Notes: generated by a model from the sequence alone, not told the origin. A DNA stretch of 64,000 nt from Alphaproteobacteria bacterium (GCA_030429105.1 JAUIDE010000003.1:38688-102687); one strand, 5' to 3'. Positions 29,328 through 39,949 are shown, counted from the first letter of the stretch. Made by a program: numbers and translations.

Positions 29328-31985
29328 ATGGCGAAGAAGATGCTTATCGACGCCACGCATCCGGAGGAAACCCGGGTCGTGGTTCTGGACGGGACGAGGG
29401 TTGACGATTTCGATTTCGAATCGATCAACAAGCGGCAGCTAGCCGGAAACATCTATCTCGCGAAGGTGACGCGCGTGGAGCCCTCGCTCCAGGCGGCCTT
29501 TGTGGAATATGGCGGCAACCGGCACGGCTTCCTCGCCTTCTCGGAAATCCACCCCGACTATTACCAGATCCCGGTCGCCGACCGGGAGGCGCTGGTCGCC
29601 GCCGAGGCCGCGGCCCAGGCGGATGACGATGCGGAGGCCGAGGAGCGGGCGGACGGCTCGCGCGGCAAGTCCCGCTCCCGCCGCTCGCCCCGCAGCCGCT
29701 CCCGCCGCAAGCCGGGCGAGGGCGCCGAGGCAGGCGCGAGCGAATCGGGCGCGGCGGACGAGAGCGCGGGCCCGCGGGACGATGCGGAGGACCCGCGCGG
29801 CCCAGAACCCGAGGCTGCGCCCGAGGCCGGCCCGGACGACGAGATCGGCGAGGACGCCGGCTCTGATTCCGGCGAGAGCGTGACGGAGCTTCGCCGCTCC
29901 GACGAGGGCGACGCGCGCGACGAGGTGGAATCGGTCGGCGCCGAGTCGGTCGAGGACGAGGTGCGCCCGCGCCGGATGCCGACCCGCCGCTACAAGATCC
30001 AGGAAGTGATCAAGGTCCGGCAGATCATGCTGGTCCAGGTCGTGAAGGAGGAGCGGGGCAACAAGGGCGCCGCGCTCACCACCTATCTCTCCCTCGCCGG
30101 CCGCTATTGCGTGCTGATGCCGAACACGGCGCGCGGCGGCGGGATCAGCCGCAAGATCACCCAGGCCGCCGACCGGCAGAAGCTGAAGGAGATCGCCTCC
30201 GAGCTCGAAGTGCCGAAGGGCATGGGCCTCATCGTCCGCACCGCGGGCGCGAAGCGCACCAAGACGGAAATCCGGCGGGACTACGAGTTCCTCCTCCGGC
30301 AATGGGACCAGGTGCGCGAGCTGACGCTGAAATCCATCGCTCCGGCGCTGATCTATGAGGAGGGGAGCCTCATCAAGCGCTCGATCCGCGACCTCTACGG
30401 GCGCGAGATCGACACCATCGTCGTCGACGGCGAGGAGGCCTATCGCGAGGCCAAGGACTACATGAAGATGCTGATGCCGAGCCACGCGAAGAACGTGCAG
30501 CTGCATCGGGAGACGACGCCGCTCTTCGTCAAGCACCAGGTGGAGAGCCATCTCTCCGCCATGTTCAACCCCACGGTGCAGCTGAAATCCGGCGGCTACA
30601 TCGTGATCGGGGTGACCGAGGCGCTCGTCGCCATCGACGTGAACTCCGGCCGCTCGACGCGCGAGCACTCGATCGAGGAAACCGCGCTCAAGACCAATCT
30701 CGAGGCGGCGGACGAGATCGCGCGGCAGCTCCGCCTGCGCGACCTTGCGGGCCTCATCGTCATCGACTTCATCGACATGGACGAGGGCCGGAACAACCGC
30801 GCGGTCGAGAAGCGGATCAAGGACCGGCTGAAGGACGACCGCGCCCGCATCCAGATCGGCCGGATCAGCGCCTTCGGCCTGATGGAGATGTCGCGGCAGC
30901 GGCTCCGCCCCGGCATGATCGAGGCGACGACGGCGCCCTGCCCGCATTGCCACGGCACCGGCATCGTCCGCTCCGCCGACAATGTGGCCCTCGCCATTCT
31001 CCGCGAGGTGGAGGAGGAGGGCGTGCGCGCCCGCTCCCGCGAGGTGCGGGTGGCGGCCCCGGTGGCCATCGCCAACTTCCTTGTGAACCAGAAGCGCGCC
31101 CATGTCGCCGCGATCGAGGCGCGCTACGGGCTCGACCTCGTGATCGAGGCCGATCCCTCGCTCATCAGCCCGGACTACAGGATCGAGAAGATCAAGGGCG
31201 CCGTGAAGCCGAGGCCCGAAGCCGCGCCCCGCGTCTCCGCCGAAAGCGCCTACGAGGCGCCGGAGGATGACGAGGAGATCGAGGAAGAGGAGGAGGCCGC
31301 GGCGGCGCCGGAGCGCGCCGCCTCGCAGCGGAACGAGGAGCGCCGCGAGACCGGCGGCGAGGGTGGAGACGGCAAGCGCCGCCGGCGCGGCAAGCGCGGC
31401 GGCCGCAAGCGGCGGAAGGGCGACGGCGAGGACCGGCGCGAGAACGGCGGCGAGGCGGGCCTCGCCTCCGGCGAGGAGCGGGAGGCCGAAGCCGAGGCGC
31501 CCGCAGCCGGCGCGCTCGCCGAACCGATCGACGTGACGGACGGCGAGGCCGAGGCCGATCTGATCGTGCCGACGCCGGACGAGAGCGCGCAGAAGCCGAA
31601 GCGCGCCCGCCCCACGCCGAAGCCCCGCGCGCCGAAGAAGGCGCCGGCGGAAGCCGCGCCCGCCGAGGCGGCTGAGGCCGAACCCGCCGCCGAGGCGGCG
31701 GACACGCCGGCGGAGGCGGTCGCGGAAGAGCCCGCGGCGAAGCCGAAGCCGAAGCCCCGCTCCCGCGCGAAGAAGCCGAAGGCCGAGCCCGCGGCGGAAA
31801 GCCCGGCGCCCGAAGCCGCGGCGGAGCCTGCGGAAGCGGCGGCGGCGGCGGAGCCCGAGACGGCGCCCGAACCTGTGCCCGCGCCCGAGCCCGCCGCCGC
31901 GGCGGAGCCCGCGCCGGAAGCCGAGGCTCCCGCCCCGGCACCCGACGAGCCGGCGAAGCCGAAGCGCCGGGGCTGGTGGTCCTGA
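29328..31985 (+). CDS. rne: Ribonuclease E/G family endoribonuclease
   Basis: MAKKMLIDATHPEETRVVVLDGTRVDDFDFE; catalytic core GLIVIDFIDMDEGRNNRAVEKRIKD; Zn-link CPHCHG; acidic S1 insertion and Pro/Ala-rich tail. Confidence 0.97.
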   Translation: MAKKMLIDATHPEETRVVVLDGTRVDDFDFESINKRQLAGNIYLAKVTRVEPSLQAAFVEYGGNRHGFLAFSEIHPDYYQIPVADREALVAAEAAAQADDDAEAEERADGSRGKSRSRRSPRSRSRRKPGEGAEAGASESGAADESAGPRDDAEDPRGPEPEAAPEAGPDDEIGEDAGSDSGESVTELRRSDEGDARDEVESVGAESVEDEVRPRRMPTRRYKIQEVIKVRQIMLVQVVKEERGNKGAALTTYLSLAGRYCVLMPNTARGGGISRKITQAADRQKLKEIASELEVPKGMGLIVRTAGAKRTKTEIRRDYEFLLRQWDQVRELTLKSIAPALIYEEGSLIKRSIRDLYGREIDTIVVDGEEAYREAKDYMKMLMPSHAKNVQLHRETTPLFVKHQVESHLSAMFNPTVQLKSGGYIVIGVTEALVAIDVNSGRSTREHSIEETALKTNLEAADEIARQLRLRDLAGLIVIDFIDMDEGRNNRAVEKRIKDRLKDDRARIQIGRISAFGLMEMSRQRLRPGMIEATTAPCPHCHGTGIVRSADNVALAILREVEEEGVRARSREVRVAAPVAIANFLVNQKRAHVAAIEARYGLDLVIEADPSLISPDYRIEKIKGAVKPRPEAAPRVSAESAYEAPEDDEEIEEEEEAAAAPERAASQRNEERRETGGEGGDGKRRRRGKRGGRKRRKGDGEDRRENGGEAGLASGEEREAEAEAPAAGALAEPIDVTDGEAEADLIVPTPDESAQKPKRARPTPKPRAPKKAPAEAAPAEAAEAEPAAEAADTPAEAVAEEPAAKPKPKPRSRAKKPKAEPAAESPAPEAAAEPAEAAAAAEPETAPEPVPAPEPAAAAEPAPEAEAPAPAPDEPAKPKRRGWWS

Positions 31986-32195
31986 CCTGACAGGGGAGCG
32001 CGCCGCGTCGCCGGCGCGCTCCGGGGCGGAGCCCGGCGGGCTCGACCGCGGAACGCTTGCGGATGCCATCCTGCAACACGAAGCTGGCGCTGTTCTTTGT
32101 TCCGACCGACTCAATCAAGACTGACGTCGGCTCCCGGCGAAAGACGATCTCACGGACCCGACCGGGCGGACGCGCAGCGCTCCCCGACGTCCCAT

Positions 32196-32341
32196 GGCCC
32201 GCGCGACCAGCGCGGGCCGCGGCCTCCCTCCCCCCGAGGGAGGACGCATTGCGACGCCCCAAACAGCGCAGACGTCCGAGTTCCTGACGCCATAAACCGC
32301 TGAAACCATTCGACCCGAAGCGTCCTCCCGAGGGAGGCCGC
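32196..32341 (-). repeat. Dispersed structured intergenic repeat, copy 2 (inverted relative to copy 1)
   Basis: Reverse complement aligns end to end with 23344-23489, including central gcggtttat(a/g)gcgtca. Confidence 0.85.
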
Positions 32342-32416
32342 GCCCCTTCGCGCCCCGTTCTGGCGTCGGCCGGCCTCGTCGGAGCGCCCCTTGCTCCGCC
32401 CGGATCGGCCCCCGCC

Positions 32417-34402
32417 CTAGAACCGCGGCCTGCCGCTCGCCAGCGCCACCGCCCGCGCCTCCGCCAGCATCTCCCGCGCCTCGACCGTCGCGCGCTTCTC
32501 TTCCCAGCGGAGCGCCACTTCCGGCGCCTCCGCCCCGGCCGCGAGCGCGGCCTGAAGCGCGGCCTCCCGCGCCATCGCCTCCGCCGCCGCCCGCGCGGCG
32601 TCGAGCGTCGCGAAGCGGCGCGGGCCTTCCGGCGTCATCAGGTCGAACATGTCGCCGTCCGGCGAAAGGATCAGCGCCTCCGCCCGCGCCTCGACCCGCC
32701 CGGCGACGGCGCCGACCGCGTTCGCCACATCCGCATGATCGGGAATCGCCGCCTCCGCCCCGGCGAGGCGCGCGACCTCCGGATAGTAGACCGGGGCGGA
32801 GGCGCCGAGGCCGATCAGCGGGACTGTCAGCGTCAGCCGCGGGCGCGCGAAGCCTTCCCGCCCGTCCAGCGCCGCGGCGCCGAGCGGGGAGGCGGCGAGC
32901 CCCTCCGCCTCCATCCCGTCCTCCGCCAGCGCCGCCTCCAGAGCCAGCTCCGCCGAGCGGCGCGTCAGCGCATCGACGACCATGCGGGAAAGCGCGGCGC
33001 CGTCCTTCGCGACGGGCCGCCCGTCATTGCCCTTGCGCCGGGCGAAGAGCGCGGCGGCCATCTCCGCCGCCGCCCCGTCCCATCCCGCATGGAGGCCAAG
33101 CACATGCGCGGCGTCCGAGGGGGTGAAGGCGACGCGGCGGAGGAATCCTTCCGCGACGAGCCGCTCCAGCGCAGCCCGCGCCTTCGGCCCGCCTTTCAGC
33201 GCATCCATCGCCGCGCCCTCGCCGACTGCATTCAGCAGCGCCGCCTCCTCCGCCGGCAGCGCATCCCGCCCCGCCGCTCGGGCGCCGGGGGCGAGGAACA
33301 TTCCGTCCCCCGCCTCGTGCCGCGGCCTCGCGAGCTGCCGCGCCAGCGCCTCCCGCGCCTCCGGCCGCGACGCCGCGAAGAGCGAGACGGGCACGGCGCG
33401 GCGCGGGCCGAGGCGGAGCCGCGCGGCGAAGCCCGCATCGTCGAGCGAGACTTCGCTGTCCCCCCCGAGCCCGTGGGTGCGCATCGCCGCCGCCTCGACC
33501 ATCGTGCGCCAGGGGCCGACCTTCGCGCCCTCCGGGTCGATCCGCGGGCGGCCGTCGACGATGGCGGCGATGTCCGTCGTCGTGCCGCCGATATCGGAGA
33601 CGAGCGCGCGGGAGAGCCCGGTGAGCTTCGCCGCGCCGACGAGGCTCGCCGCCGGGCCGGAGAGGATCGTCTCGATCGGGCGGGCGCGGGCGATTGCTGC
33701 GCCCATCAGCGCGCCGTCGCCCTTCACGACCATCAGCGGCGCGGCGATCCCCCGCGCGGCGAGCAATCCCTCCGCCGCGCGGATCAGCCGGTCGATCATG
33801 CCGACGAGCCGCGCGTTCAGCAGCGTCGTCAGCGCGCGGCGCGGCCCGCCGAGCTTGGCCGAGAGTTCATGGCTGGCGGTGACGGGCAGCCCCGTCTCCT
33901 CCCGCGCGATCTCCCGCGCCCGGTTTTCATGCGCCGGGTTCCGCACGGCGAAGACGGAGGCGATTGCGACGGCGGAGACATGCGGCGCCGCCGCGCGGAG
34001 CCCGGCGCGGAGCGCCGCCTCGTCGAGCGGCGCGGCCTCCCCCCCGTCGCTCCGGTGCCCGCCTGCGACGAGGATCGAGGGCTCCCGCCCCAGCGCCTCG
34101 CCGAGGCCGGCGCGGGCGAGGTCGCCCGAAGAGAAGCCGATGAGGACGAGCGCGGCCGGGTCCCCATGCCCCTCCACCAGCGCGTTGGTCGCGAGCGTGG
34201 TGGAGAGCGAGACGAGCGAGACGGCGGAGGGGGGGACGGCTGCGGCGCGAAGCGCCGCGTCCATCGCCGCGCCGATGCCGGCGGCGAGGTCCCGATGCGT
34301 CGTCAGCGCCTTCGCCTTGCCGAGGACGCGGCCCGCCGCCTCGTCCCAGATCACGGCGTCGGTATAGGTGCCGCCCGTGTCCACGCCCAGAAGGATCGCC
34401 AT
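32417..34402 (-). CDS. Hydantoinase/oxoprolinase family protein (HyuA-like)
   Basis: GVDTGGTYTDAVIWD; LSTTLATNALVEG; LVSDIGGTTTDIAAI. Confidence 0.92.
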   Translation of the reverse strand: MAILLGVDTGGTYTDAVIWDEAAGRVLGKAKALTTHRDLAAGIGAAMDAALRAAAVPPSAVSLVSLSTTLATNALVEGHGDPAALVLIGFSSGDLARAGLGEALGREPSILVAGGHRSDGGEAAPLDEAALRAGLRAAAPHVSAVAIASVFAVRNPAHENRAREIAREETGLPVTASHELSAKLGGPRRALTTLLNARLVGMIDRLIRAAEGLLAARGIAAPLMVVKGDGALMGAAIARARPIETILSGPAASLVGAAKLTGLSRALVSDIGGTTTDIAAIVDGRPRIDPEGAKVGPWRTMVEAAAMRTHGLGGDSEVSLDDAGFAARLRLGPRRAVPVSLFAASRPEAREALARQLARPRHEAGDGMFLAPGARAAGRDALPAEEAALLNAVGEGAAMDALKGGPKARAALERLVAEGFLRRVAFTPSDAAHVLGLHAGWDGAAAEMAAALFARRKGNDGRPVAKDGAALSRMVVDALTRRSAELALEAALAEDGMEAEGLAASPLGAAALDGREGFARPRLTLTVPLIGLGASAPVYYPEVARLAGAEAAIPDHADVANAVGAVAGRVEARAEALILSPDGDMFDLMTPEGPRRFATLDAARAAAEAMAREAALQAALAAGAEAPEVALRWEEKRATVEAREMLAEARAVALASGRPRF

Positions 34403-34524
34403 CGAAGCCCCGGAAAGATCGCCCGCGCCGCTTTGCTTCGGGCGCGGCGCCTCCGCAAGGCGCCGCGATCATGTTTCAGAGTCGATCACGGGTTTTTTCT
34501 TTAAGAATCAATGCTCCGAGGTCG

Positions 34525-34538
34525 ATAACCATGGTTAT
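34525..34538. promoter_or_regulatory. Perfect 14-bp palindrome ataaccatggttat between hyuA-like gene and paaZ
   Basis: Self-reverse-complementary; intergenic, ~120 bp upstream of the hyuA-like start. Confidence 0.35.
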
Positions 34539-34571
34539 GCCCCGAAAAGGGGGGTGGAGCGGCCCCCGACC

Positions 34572-36575
34572 CTAGTGCGCGACCATCGTCAGAAGCTCGT
34601 ATTCCGCCACCTGTTCGCCCGCCGCGTTGACGATCCGGACCTCCCAGGCGACCTCGCCATAGGAGTCGTTCCGCCGCGTCTTCCGCTTCACGGTCAGGTG
34701 GGCGGCGATCTCCTCCCCCGGGCTCACAGGCTTCTGGAAGCTCAGCCCGTTGAGCCCGGTATTGGCCAGAACCGGCCCCGGATCGGGGTGGACGAAGAGC
34801 CCCGCGGCGAAGGAGAGGAGGAGGTAGCCATGGGCCACCCGGCCCGGAAAGAACGGGTTCGCCTTCGCCGCCGCCTCGTCCATATGGGCGTAGAACGTAT
34901 CGCCGGTGAAATGGGCGAAGTGCTCGATATCCTCCAGCGTGACCGTGCGGGAGGGGGTGAGGATCGTCTCCCCGATCTCGAGCTCCCCGAAGCGGCGGGT
35001 GAAGGGATGGGCGGGCGCCGCCTTTCCCGGCGCGCCTGCAAGGTAAGTCCCGGTGATTGCGGAGAGGAGGCGCGGCGAGGCCTGCACCGCCGTCCGCTGC
35101 ATGTAATGGAGGACGCCGCGGACCCCGCCCAGCTCCTCCCCGCCCCCCGCGCGCCCCGGCCCGCCATGCGTCATGAGGGGAACGGGGGCGCCGTGGCCGG
35201 TCGCCTCCTTCCCCGCGTCCCGGTCCGCGAAGTAGAGCCGCCCGTGCCAGGCGGCGGCTTCCTCGACCATCGCGGCGGCGAAGCCCTCGTCATGGGTGAA
35301 GACGGAGGCGACGAGCGCGCCGCCGCCCCGGTTCGCGATCTCCGCCGCCTCCTCCGCGCCCTCATAGGGCATAAGCGTCGCCACCGGGCCGAACGCCTCC
35401 ACCTCGTGCGGGGCCTTGGCGTGGAGCGGGTCGTCGCAGCGGAAGAGGATCGGGGCGAGGAAGGCTCCCGCCTCCAGCGCCGCGGGCGTCTCGCCGCGCC
35501 ACACGGTCTCGCACTCGGCCCCGATGGAGGCCGCCGCCGCCGCCACATCCGCCTTCTGCCCGAGCCCGGCGAGCGCGCCGAGCCGCGTCGCCTCGTCCCG
35601 CGGGTCGCCCATCCGCGCCGCCGCGAGCCATTCGGAGAGCGCCGCGCCGAAGGCGTCGAGATGCGCGCGGGGGAGGAGGATGCGGCGGATCGCGGTGCAT
35701 TTCTGCCCCGCCTTCACCGTGATCTCCCGCGCCGCCTCGCGGAGCGCCATCTCCCATTCCGGCGTCCCCGGCGCGGCGTCCGGCCCGAGGATCGCGGCGT
35801 TCAGGCTGTCCTGCTCCGCATGGAAGCGGACGGCGTTCTTCAGGAGGTTCGGGTTCGCCTTCAGCTTCGCCGCCGTCGCCGCCGAGCCGGTGAAGCTCAC
35901 CGCGTCCTGCGGGCCGAGCCGGTCCAGGAGATTCCCTACCGGGCCGCAGATCAGCTGCGCCGCGCCGGCGGGGAGGAAGCCGCTCTCGACCATGATCCGG
36001 AAGCAGGCATGGGTCAGGTAGCTCGTCTCCGTCGCCGGCTTTACGATGATCGGCACGCCCGCCAGCATCGTCTGCGCCAGCTTCTCCAGCATCCCCCAGA
36101 CCGGGAAGTTGAAGGCGTTGATCGCCACCGCGACGCCCCGGAGCGGGACGGCGACATGCACCCCCTTGAAGGCGCCGGAGCGGGAGAGGCTCTCCACCGC
36201 TCCGTCGATATAGATCTTCCCGTCCGGGAGGCCCTTCCTCCCCTGGCTGGCGTAGGAGAAAAGCGTGCCGATCCCGCCCTCGATGTCCACCGCGCCGTCG
36301 CCCCGCGTCGCGCCGGTGGCGAAGGAGAGGGCGTAAAGCTCCTCCTTCCGCTCGTTCAGCGCCGTCGCCAGCGCCTTCAGCATCCGCGCCCGGTCATGGA
36401 AGCCATAGGCGCGGAGCGCCGGCCCGCCGACGCGGCGCGCATGGTCGGCCATCGCCTCGACATCGGGCGCGACGGTTCCGCATTCGGCGACGACGGCGCC
36501 GGTCGCCGCGTCATGGAGCGGGCGGGCGGCTTCGGGTTTCACCCATTCGCCGGCGGCGTAGCTGGTGAGGAGCAT
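34572..36575 (-). CDS. paaZ: Phenylacetic acid degradation bifunctional protein PaaZ (aldehyde dehydrogenase + MaoC-like hydratase)
   Basis: ALDH-like N-terminus (INAFNFPVWGMLEKLAQTMLAGVPIIVKPATETS; GQKCTAIRRILLP) plus MaoC C-terminus (FAHFTGDTFYAHMDEAAAKANPFFPGRVAHGYLLLS). Confidence 0.95.
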   Translation of the reverse strand: MLLTSYAAGEWVKPEAARPLHDAATGAVVAECGTVAPDVEAMADHARRVGGPALRAYGFHDRARMLKALATALNERKEELYALSFATGATRGDGAVDIEGGIGTLFSYASQGRKGLPDGKIYIDGAVESLSRSGAFKGVHVAVPLRGVAVAINAFNFPVWGMLEKLAQTMLAGVPIIVKPATETSYLTHACFRIMVESGFLPAGAAQLICGPVGNLLDRLGPQDAVSFTGSAATAAKLKANPNLLKNAVRFHAEQDSLNAAILGPDAAPGTPEWEMALREAAREITVKAGQKCTAIRRILLPRAHLDAFGAALSEWLAAARMGDPRDEATRLGALAGLGQKADVAAAAASIGAECETVWRGETPAALEAGAFLAPILFRCDDPLHAKAPHEVEAFGPVATLMPYEGAEEAAEIANRGGGALVASVFTHDEGFAAAMVEEAAAWHGRLYFADRDAGKEATGHGAPVPLMTHGGPGRAGGGEELGGVRGVLHYMQRTAVQASPRLLSAITGTYLAGAPGKAAPAHPFTRRFGELEIGETILTPSRTVTLEDIEHFAHFTGDTFYAHMDEAAAKANPFFPGRVAHGYLLLSFAAGLFVHPDPGPVLANTGLNGLSFQKPVSPGEEIAAHLTVKRKTRRNDSYGEVAWEVRIVNAAGEQVAEYELLTMVAH

Positions 36576-36586
36576 GACGAATCCTT

Positions 36587-37801
36587 TCAGGCGAGGCGGG
36601 CTGGGAGGCTGGCGAAGCCGCGGAAACGGATGCGCCCGCCCCGCTTCGCGCCCGGAAGCAGGCGATAGCCTGGAAAGCGTTCAAGGAAGCGCCCGATCGC
36701 GACGCGCCCCTCCATCCGCGCCAGCGTGAAGCCGACACAGGTATGCGCCCCGCCCCCGAAGCCGAGATGGCGGTTCGGGCTCCGGCCCACGTCGAAGCGC
36801 TCCGGATCGGGGAATTGCCGCGGGTCACGGTTCGCGGCGGCGATGCAGAGATGGACGCGGGTTCCGGGCGCGAGCCGCTCGCCGTGGAATTCGGCCTCCC
36901 CGGTCGTGATCCGGTTGCCGAGCTGGTTGGAGGACTGGAGGCGCAGCACTTCCTCGACCATCGGGGCGAGAAGCCCGGGGTCGTCGCGAAGGCGCTTGGC
37001 CTGTTCGGGGTGCTCATGGAGCAGGTGTAGAGCATTGCCGATCAGGTTCGTCGTCGTCTCGTGCCCGGCGTTGAGGATGAAGACGCAGTTCTGGAGAAGT
37101 TCCTCCTCGCTCAGCGCCTCGCCCCTGTCCCCGGCCATGAGCCGGGTCAGCACGTCCGTCTCCGGGTCCCCCGGCTGCGCGCGGCGGCTTGCGGCGAGGT
37201 CGCGGAGATAGTCTGTGAAGGCGGTGACGGCGGCGTGGCCCCGCGCCTCCTGTTCCGGGCTGAGCACGGGCTCCAGCGCGCCGAGGATGGCGAGGGCCCA
37301 GTCGCGGAGCGGGCCGCGTTCATCATGCGGCATGGCGAAGAGATTGCCGATCACCTCTATCGGGATCGCGGCGGCGAAATCCTCGATCAGGTCCGCCTCG
37401 CCCTTCGCCGCAAGCCCGTCCAGCAGCCGGTCCACCAGCGCGACGAGCGCGGGCTCCATCGCGGCGACGGCGCGCGGCGTCATCGCGCCCACCATGATGC
37501 GGCGGACGCGGGTGTGGAGCGGCGGGTCATTGAAGACGAGCGAGGTCGTGTGATGGCGGAAGAGCGGCGTCCCCTCCCCGTATTTCACGCCGAATTCCCG
37601 CTTCTTGTCCGAGGAGAAAAGCGCCGCGTCCCGATAGACCCGGTCGAGATCGGCCCAGCGGGTGATCATCACGGAACCGTCCGGAAAGCGCTTCAGCGGC
37701 GCATGTTCGCGCAGGGCGTCATAGACAGGGAACGGGTCCTCCGCGAAGCCCGGCGGCGGGCTCTGAATGTCGAACGAGGCCGCCAGCGCCGCCGCTTCCA
37801 T
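36587..37801 (-). CDS. Cytochrome P450
   Basis: LNAGHETTTN I-helix; heme loop HLGFGGGAHTCVGFTLARMEG. Confidence 0.95.
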   Translation of the reverse strand: MEAAALAASFDIQSPPPGFAEDPFPVYDALREHAPLKRFPDGSVMITRWADLDRVYRDAALFSSDKKREFGVKYGEGTPLFRHHTTSLVFNDPPLHTRVRRIMVGAMTPRAVAAMEPALVALVDRLLDGLAAKGEADLIEDFAAAIPIEVIGNLFAMPHDERGPLRDWALAILGALEPVLSPEQEARGHAAVTAFTDYLRDLAASRRAQPGDPETDVLTRLMAGDRGEALSEEELLQNCVFILNAGHETTTNLIGNALHLLHEHPEQAKRLRDDPGLLAPMVEEVLRLQSSNQLGNRITTGEAEFHGERLAPGTRVHLCIAAANRDPRQFPDPERFDVGRSPNRHLGFGGGAHTCVGFTLARMEGRVAIGRFLERFPGYRLLPGAKRGGRIRFRGFASLPARLA

Positions 37802-37873
37802 CCCGTCCTCCCGCCGCTATGCTCGGCGCGCGAAGCCGTTGAGTCGGCTCCCTTCACATGTTACGAAATCTGC

Positions 37874-38329
37874 ATGGACGCCGGCCAGATTGCAACATAT
37901 AGCGCCCGCGCGATGTGGGCGCGGGACGACGCCTCGAAGTGGCTCGGGCTGACGCTCGACGAGGTCGCGCCCGGCTATGCGCGCATGACCCTGACGGTTG
38001 CGAAGCATCACACGCAGGGGCACGACATGTGCCATGGCGGCTACATCTTCACGCTGGCGGACAGCGCCTTCGCCTTCGCGTGCAATTCCTACAACGAGAT
38101 CACGGTCGCCCAGCACAACACGATCAGCTTCCTCGCCTCCGCCTGGGAGGGGGACGTGCTGACCGCGGAGGCGCGCGAGGTCTTCCGCCGCGGCCGCTCC
38201 GGCCTCTACGACGTGCGGGTGACGAACCAGAAGGGCGAGCCGGTCGCGGAGATGCGCGGCGCCTCGCGAACGATCAGGGGGCGGCATTTCGACCCCGAAA
38301 CGACAGAAAACATCGAGGAGACGCCATGA
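37874..38329 (+). CDS. paaI: Hydroxyphenylacetyl-CoA thioesterase PaaI
   Basis: Hotdog fold: [27 protein letters not shown]. Confidence 0.92.
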   Translation: MDAGQIATYSARAMWARDDASKWLGLTLDEVAPGYARMTLTVAKHHTQGHDMCHGGYIFTLADSAFAFACNSYNEITVAQHNTISFLASAWEGDVLTAEAREVFRRGRSGLYDVRVTNQKGEPVAEMRGASRTIRGRHFDPETTENIEETP

Positions 38330-39528
38330 CCGAGGCTTTCATCTGCGCGGGGGTCCGCACGCCCATCGGCCGCTATGGCGGATCGCTCTCCGCCGTGCGG
38401 CCCGACGATCTCGGCGCCCATGCGATCCGCGAGGTGATGGCGCGGGCGCCGGGCCTGCCGCCCGAAGCGGTGGACGACGTGATCTTCGGCGGCGCCAACC
38501 AGGCGGGGGAGGACAACCGGAACGTCGCGCGCATGTCCTCCCTCCTCGCCGGGCTCCCCGACACGGTGCCGGGGGCGACGGTCAACCGGCTCTGCGGCTC
38601 GGGGCTCAACGCGGTCGGCCTCGCGGCGCAGGCCATCCGGTCCGGCGAGGCGGAGGTGATCCTCGCCGGGGGCGTCGAGAGCATGAGCCGCGCGCCCTAT
38701 GTGCAGTCGAAGCCCGTCTCCGCCTTCGATCGGGGCGTGGAGCTTTTCGACACGACGATCGGCTGGCGCTTCGTCAACCCGCGGATGAAGGCGGAATACG
38801 GCGTCGACTCGATGCCGGAGACGGCGGAGAACGTCGCCGAGGAATGGCAGATCAGCCGCGAGGCGCAGGACGCTTTCGCGCTCCGCTCTCAGGAGCGGGC
38901 CATCGCGGCGCGGGAGCGGGGGCGCTTCGCGCTGGAGATCGCGCCCGTCTCGATCCCGCAGCGGAAGGGCGACCCGATCCTCGTGGAGCATGACGAGCAT
39001 CCGCGGGCGACGACGATGGAGTCGCTCGGGCGGCTCCCGACGCCGTTCCGCAAGGGCGGCACGGTGACGGCGGGCAACGCCTCCGGCGTCAATGACGGCG
39101 CGGCGGCCCTGATCGTGGCGAGCGGCGCGGCGGCGGAGCGATACGGTCTAACGCCCATCGCCCGCGTCGCCGGCATGGCGGTGGCGGGCGTGCCGCCGCG
39201 GATCATGGGCATCGGGCCGGCGCCGGCTTCCCGCAAGCTGATGGAGCGGCTCGGCCTCTCCATCGGCGATATCGACGTGATCGAGCTGAACGAGGCCTTC
39301 GCGGCGCAGGGGCTCGCGGTGATGCGGGAGCTCGGGCTCGCGGACGATGCGGAGCATGTGAACCCGAACGGCGGCGCCATCGCGCTCGGCCATCCGCTCG
39401 GCATGTCGGGCGCGCGGCTGGCGCTCACGGCGGCGCTGGAGCTGAAGGAGCGGGGGGCGAAGCGGGCGCTCTGCACCATGTGCATCGGCGTCGGGCAGGG
39501 CATCGCGTTGATGCTGGAAGCGGCGTGA
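38326..39528 (+). CDS. 3-oxoadipyl-CoA thiolase
   Basis: Thiolase motifs [56 protein letters not shown]; PaaJ/PcaF-like, in paa context. Confidence 0.92.
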   Translation: MTEAFICAGVRTPIGRYGGSLSAVRPDDLGAHAIREVMARAPGLPPEAVDDVIFGGANQAGEDNRNVARMSSLLAGLPDTVPGATVNRLCGSGLNAVGLAAQAIRSGEAEVILAGGVESMSRAPYVQSKPVSAFDRGVELFDTTIGWRFVNPRMKAEYGVDSMPETAENVAEEWQISREAQDAFALRSQERAIAARERGRFALEIAPVSIPQRKGDPILVEHDEHPRATTMESLGRLPTPFRKGGTVTAGNASGVNDGAAALIVASGAAAERYGLTPIARVAGMAVAGVPPRIMGIGPAPASRKLMERLGLSIGDIDVIELNEAFAAQGLAVMRELGLADDAEHVNPNGGAIALGHPLGMSGARLALTAALELKERGAKRALCTMCIGVGQGIALMLEAA

Positions 39529-39625
39529 GGCCGGGTCGGGGAGCATTCGCCGTGTCCGTCGAAACTGTTGAAAATCGTCCGGGCATCGCCCATCTTTCCG
39601 CCATTGCGGTGACGGGAGATGGTTC

Positions 39626-39928
39626 GTGGCCGACTTGCCGAAGCTTGGAACTGCGCATTCCTACGCCCCCGGGGCCGACCCGGGGCCGCTCGCCGGCCTC
39701 TATGACATGGTCGGCGACGTTGTCGCGTTCTCGATCTTCGCGCTTGTCTCGGCGATCCTCCTCATCGTTCTGGTCCGCGTCGCGCTCGGGCTCGCCTTCG
39801 GCTGGCGAAAGCGGCGGGGCGCGCAGGACACGCTCGAGGATGTCGGCGCGGCGGACAGCCGGACGCTCCGGAAGCTGCGCGAGGCGGAGCGGGACCGCGA
39901 GGAGGAGCGCCGCCGCTACGCCTCCTGA
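39626..39928 (+). CDS. Small single-TM hypothetical protein
   Basis: GTG start; one TM segment ([27 protein letters not shown]) and charged C-terminus; fills gap between thiolase and paaK. Confidence 0.6.
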   Translation: MADLPKLGTAHSYAPGADPGPLAGLYDMVGDVVAFSIFALVSAILLIVLVRVALGLAFGWRKRRGAQDTLEDVGAADSRTLRKLREAERDREEERRRYAS

Positions 39929-39949
39929 GGCTGGACGGAGGATCGGGCG

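Noticed and set aside
29439-32114. 891-aa minus-strand ORF
   Set aside because: Antisense to rne; Arg/Leu-rich shadow ORF.
34368-36668. 766-aa plus-strand ORF
   Set aside because: Antisense to paaZ; Arg-rich low complexity.
37802-37873. ttcacatgttacgaa as a PaaX operator between P450 and paaI
   Set aside because: Only partial symmetry and no clear match to known PaaX sites; too weak to report as a feature.
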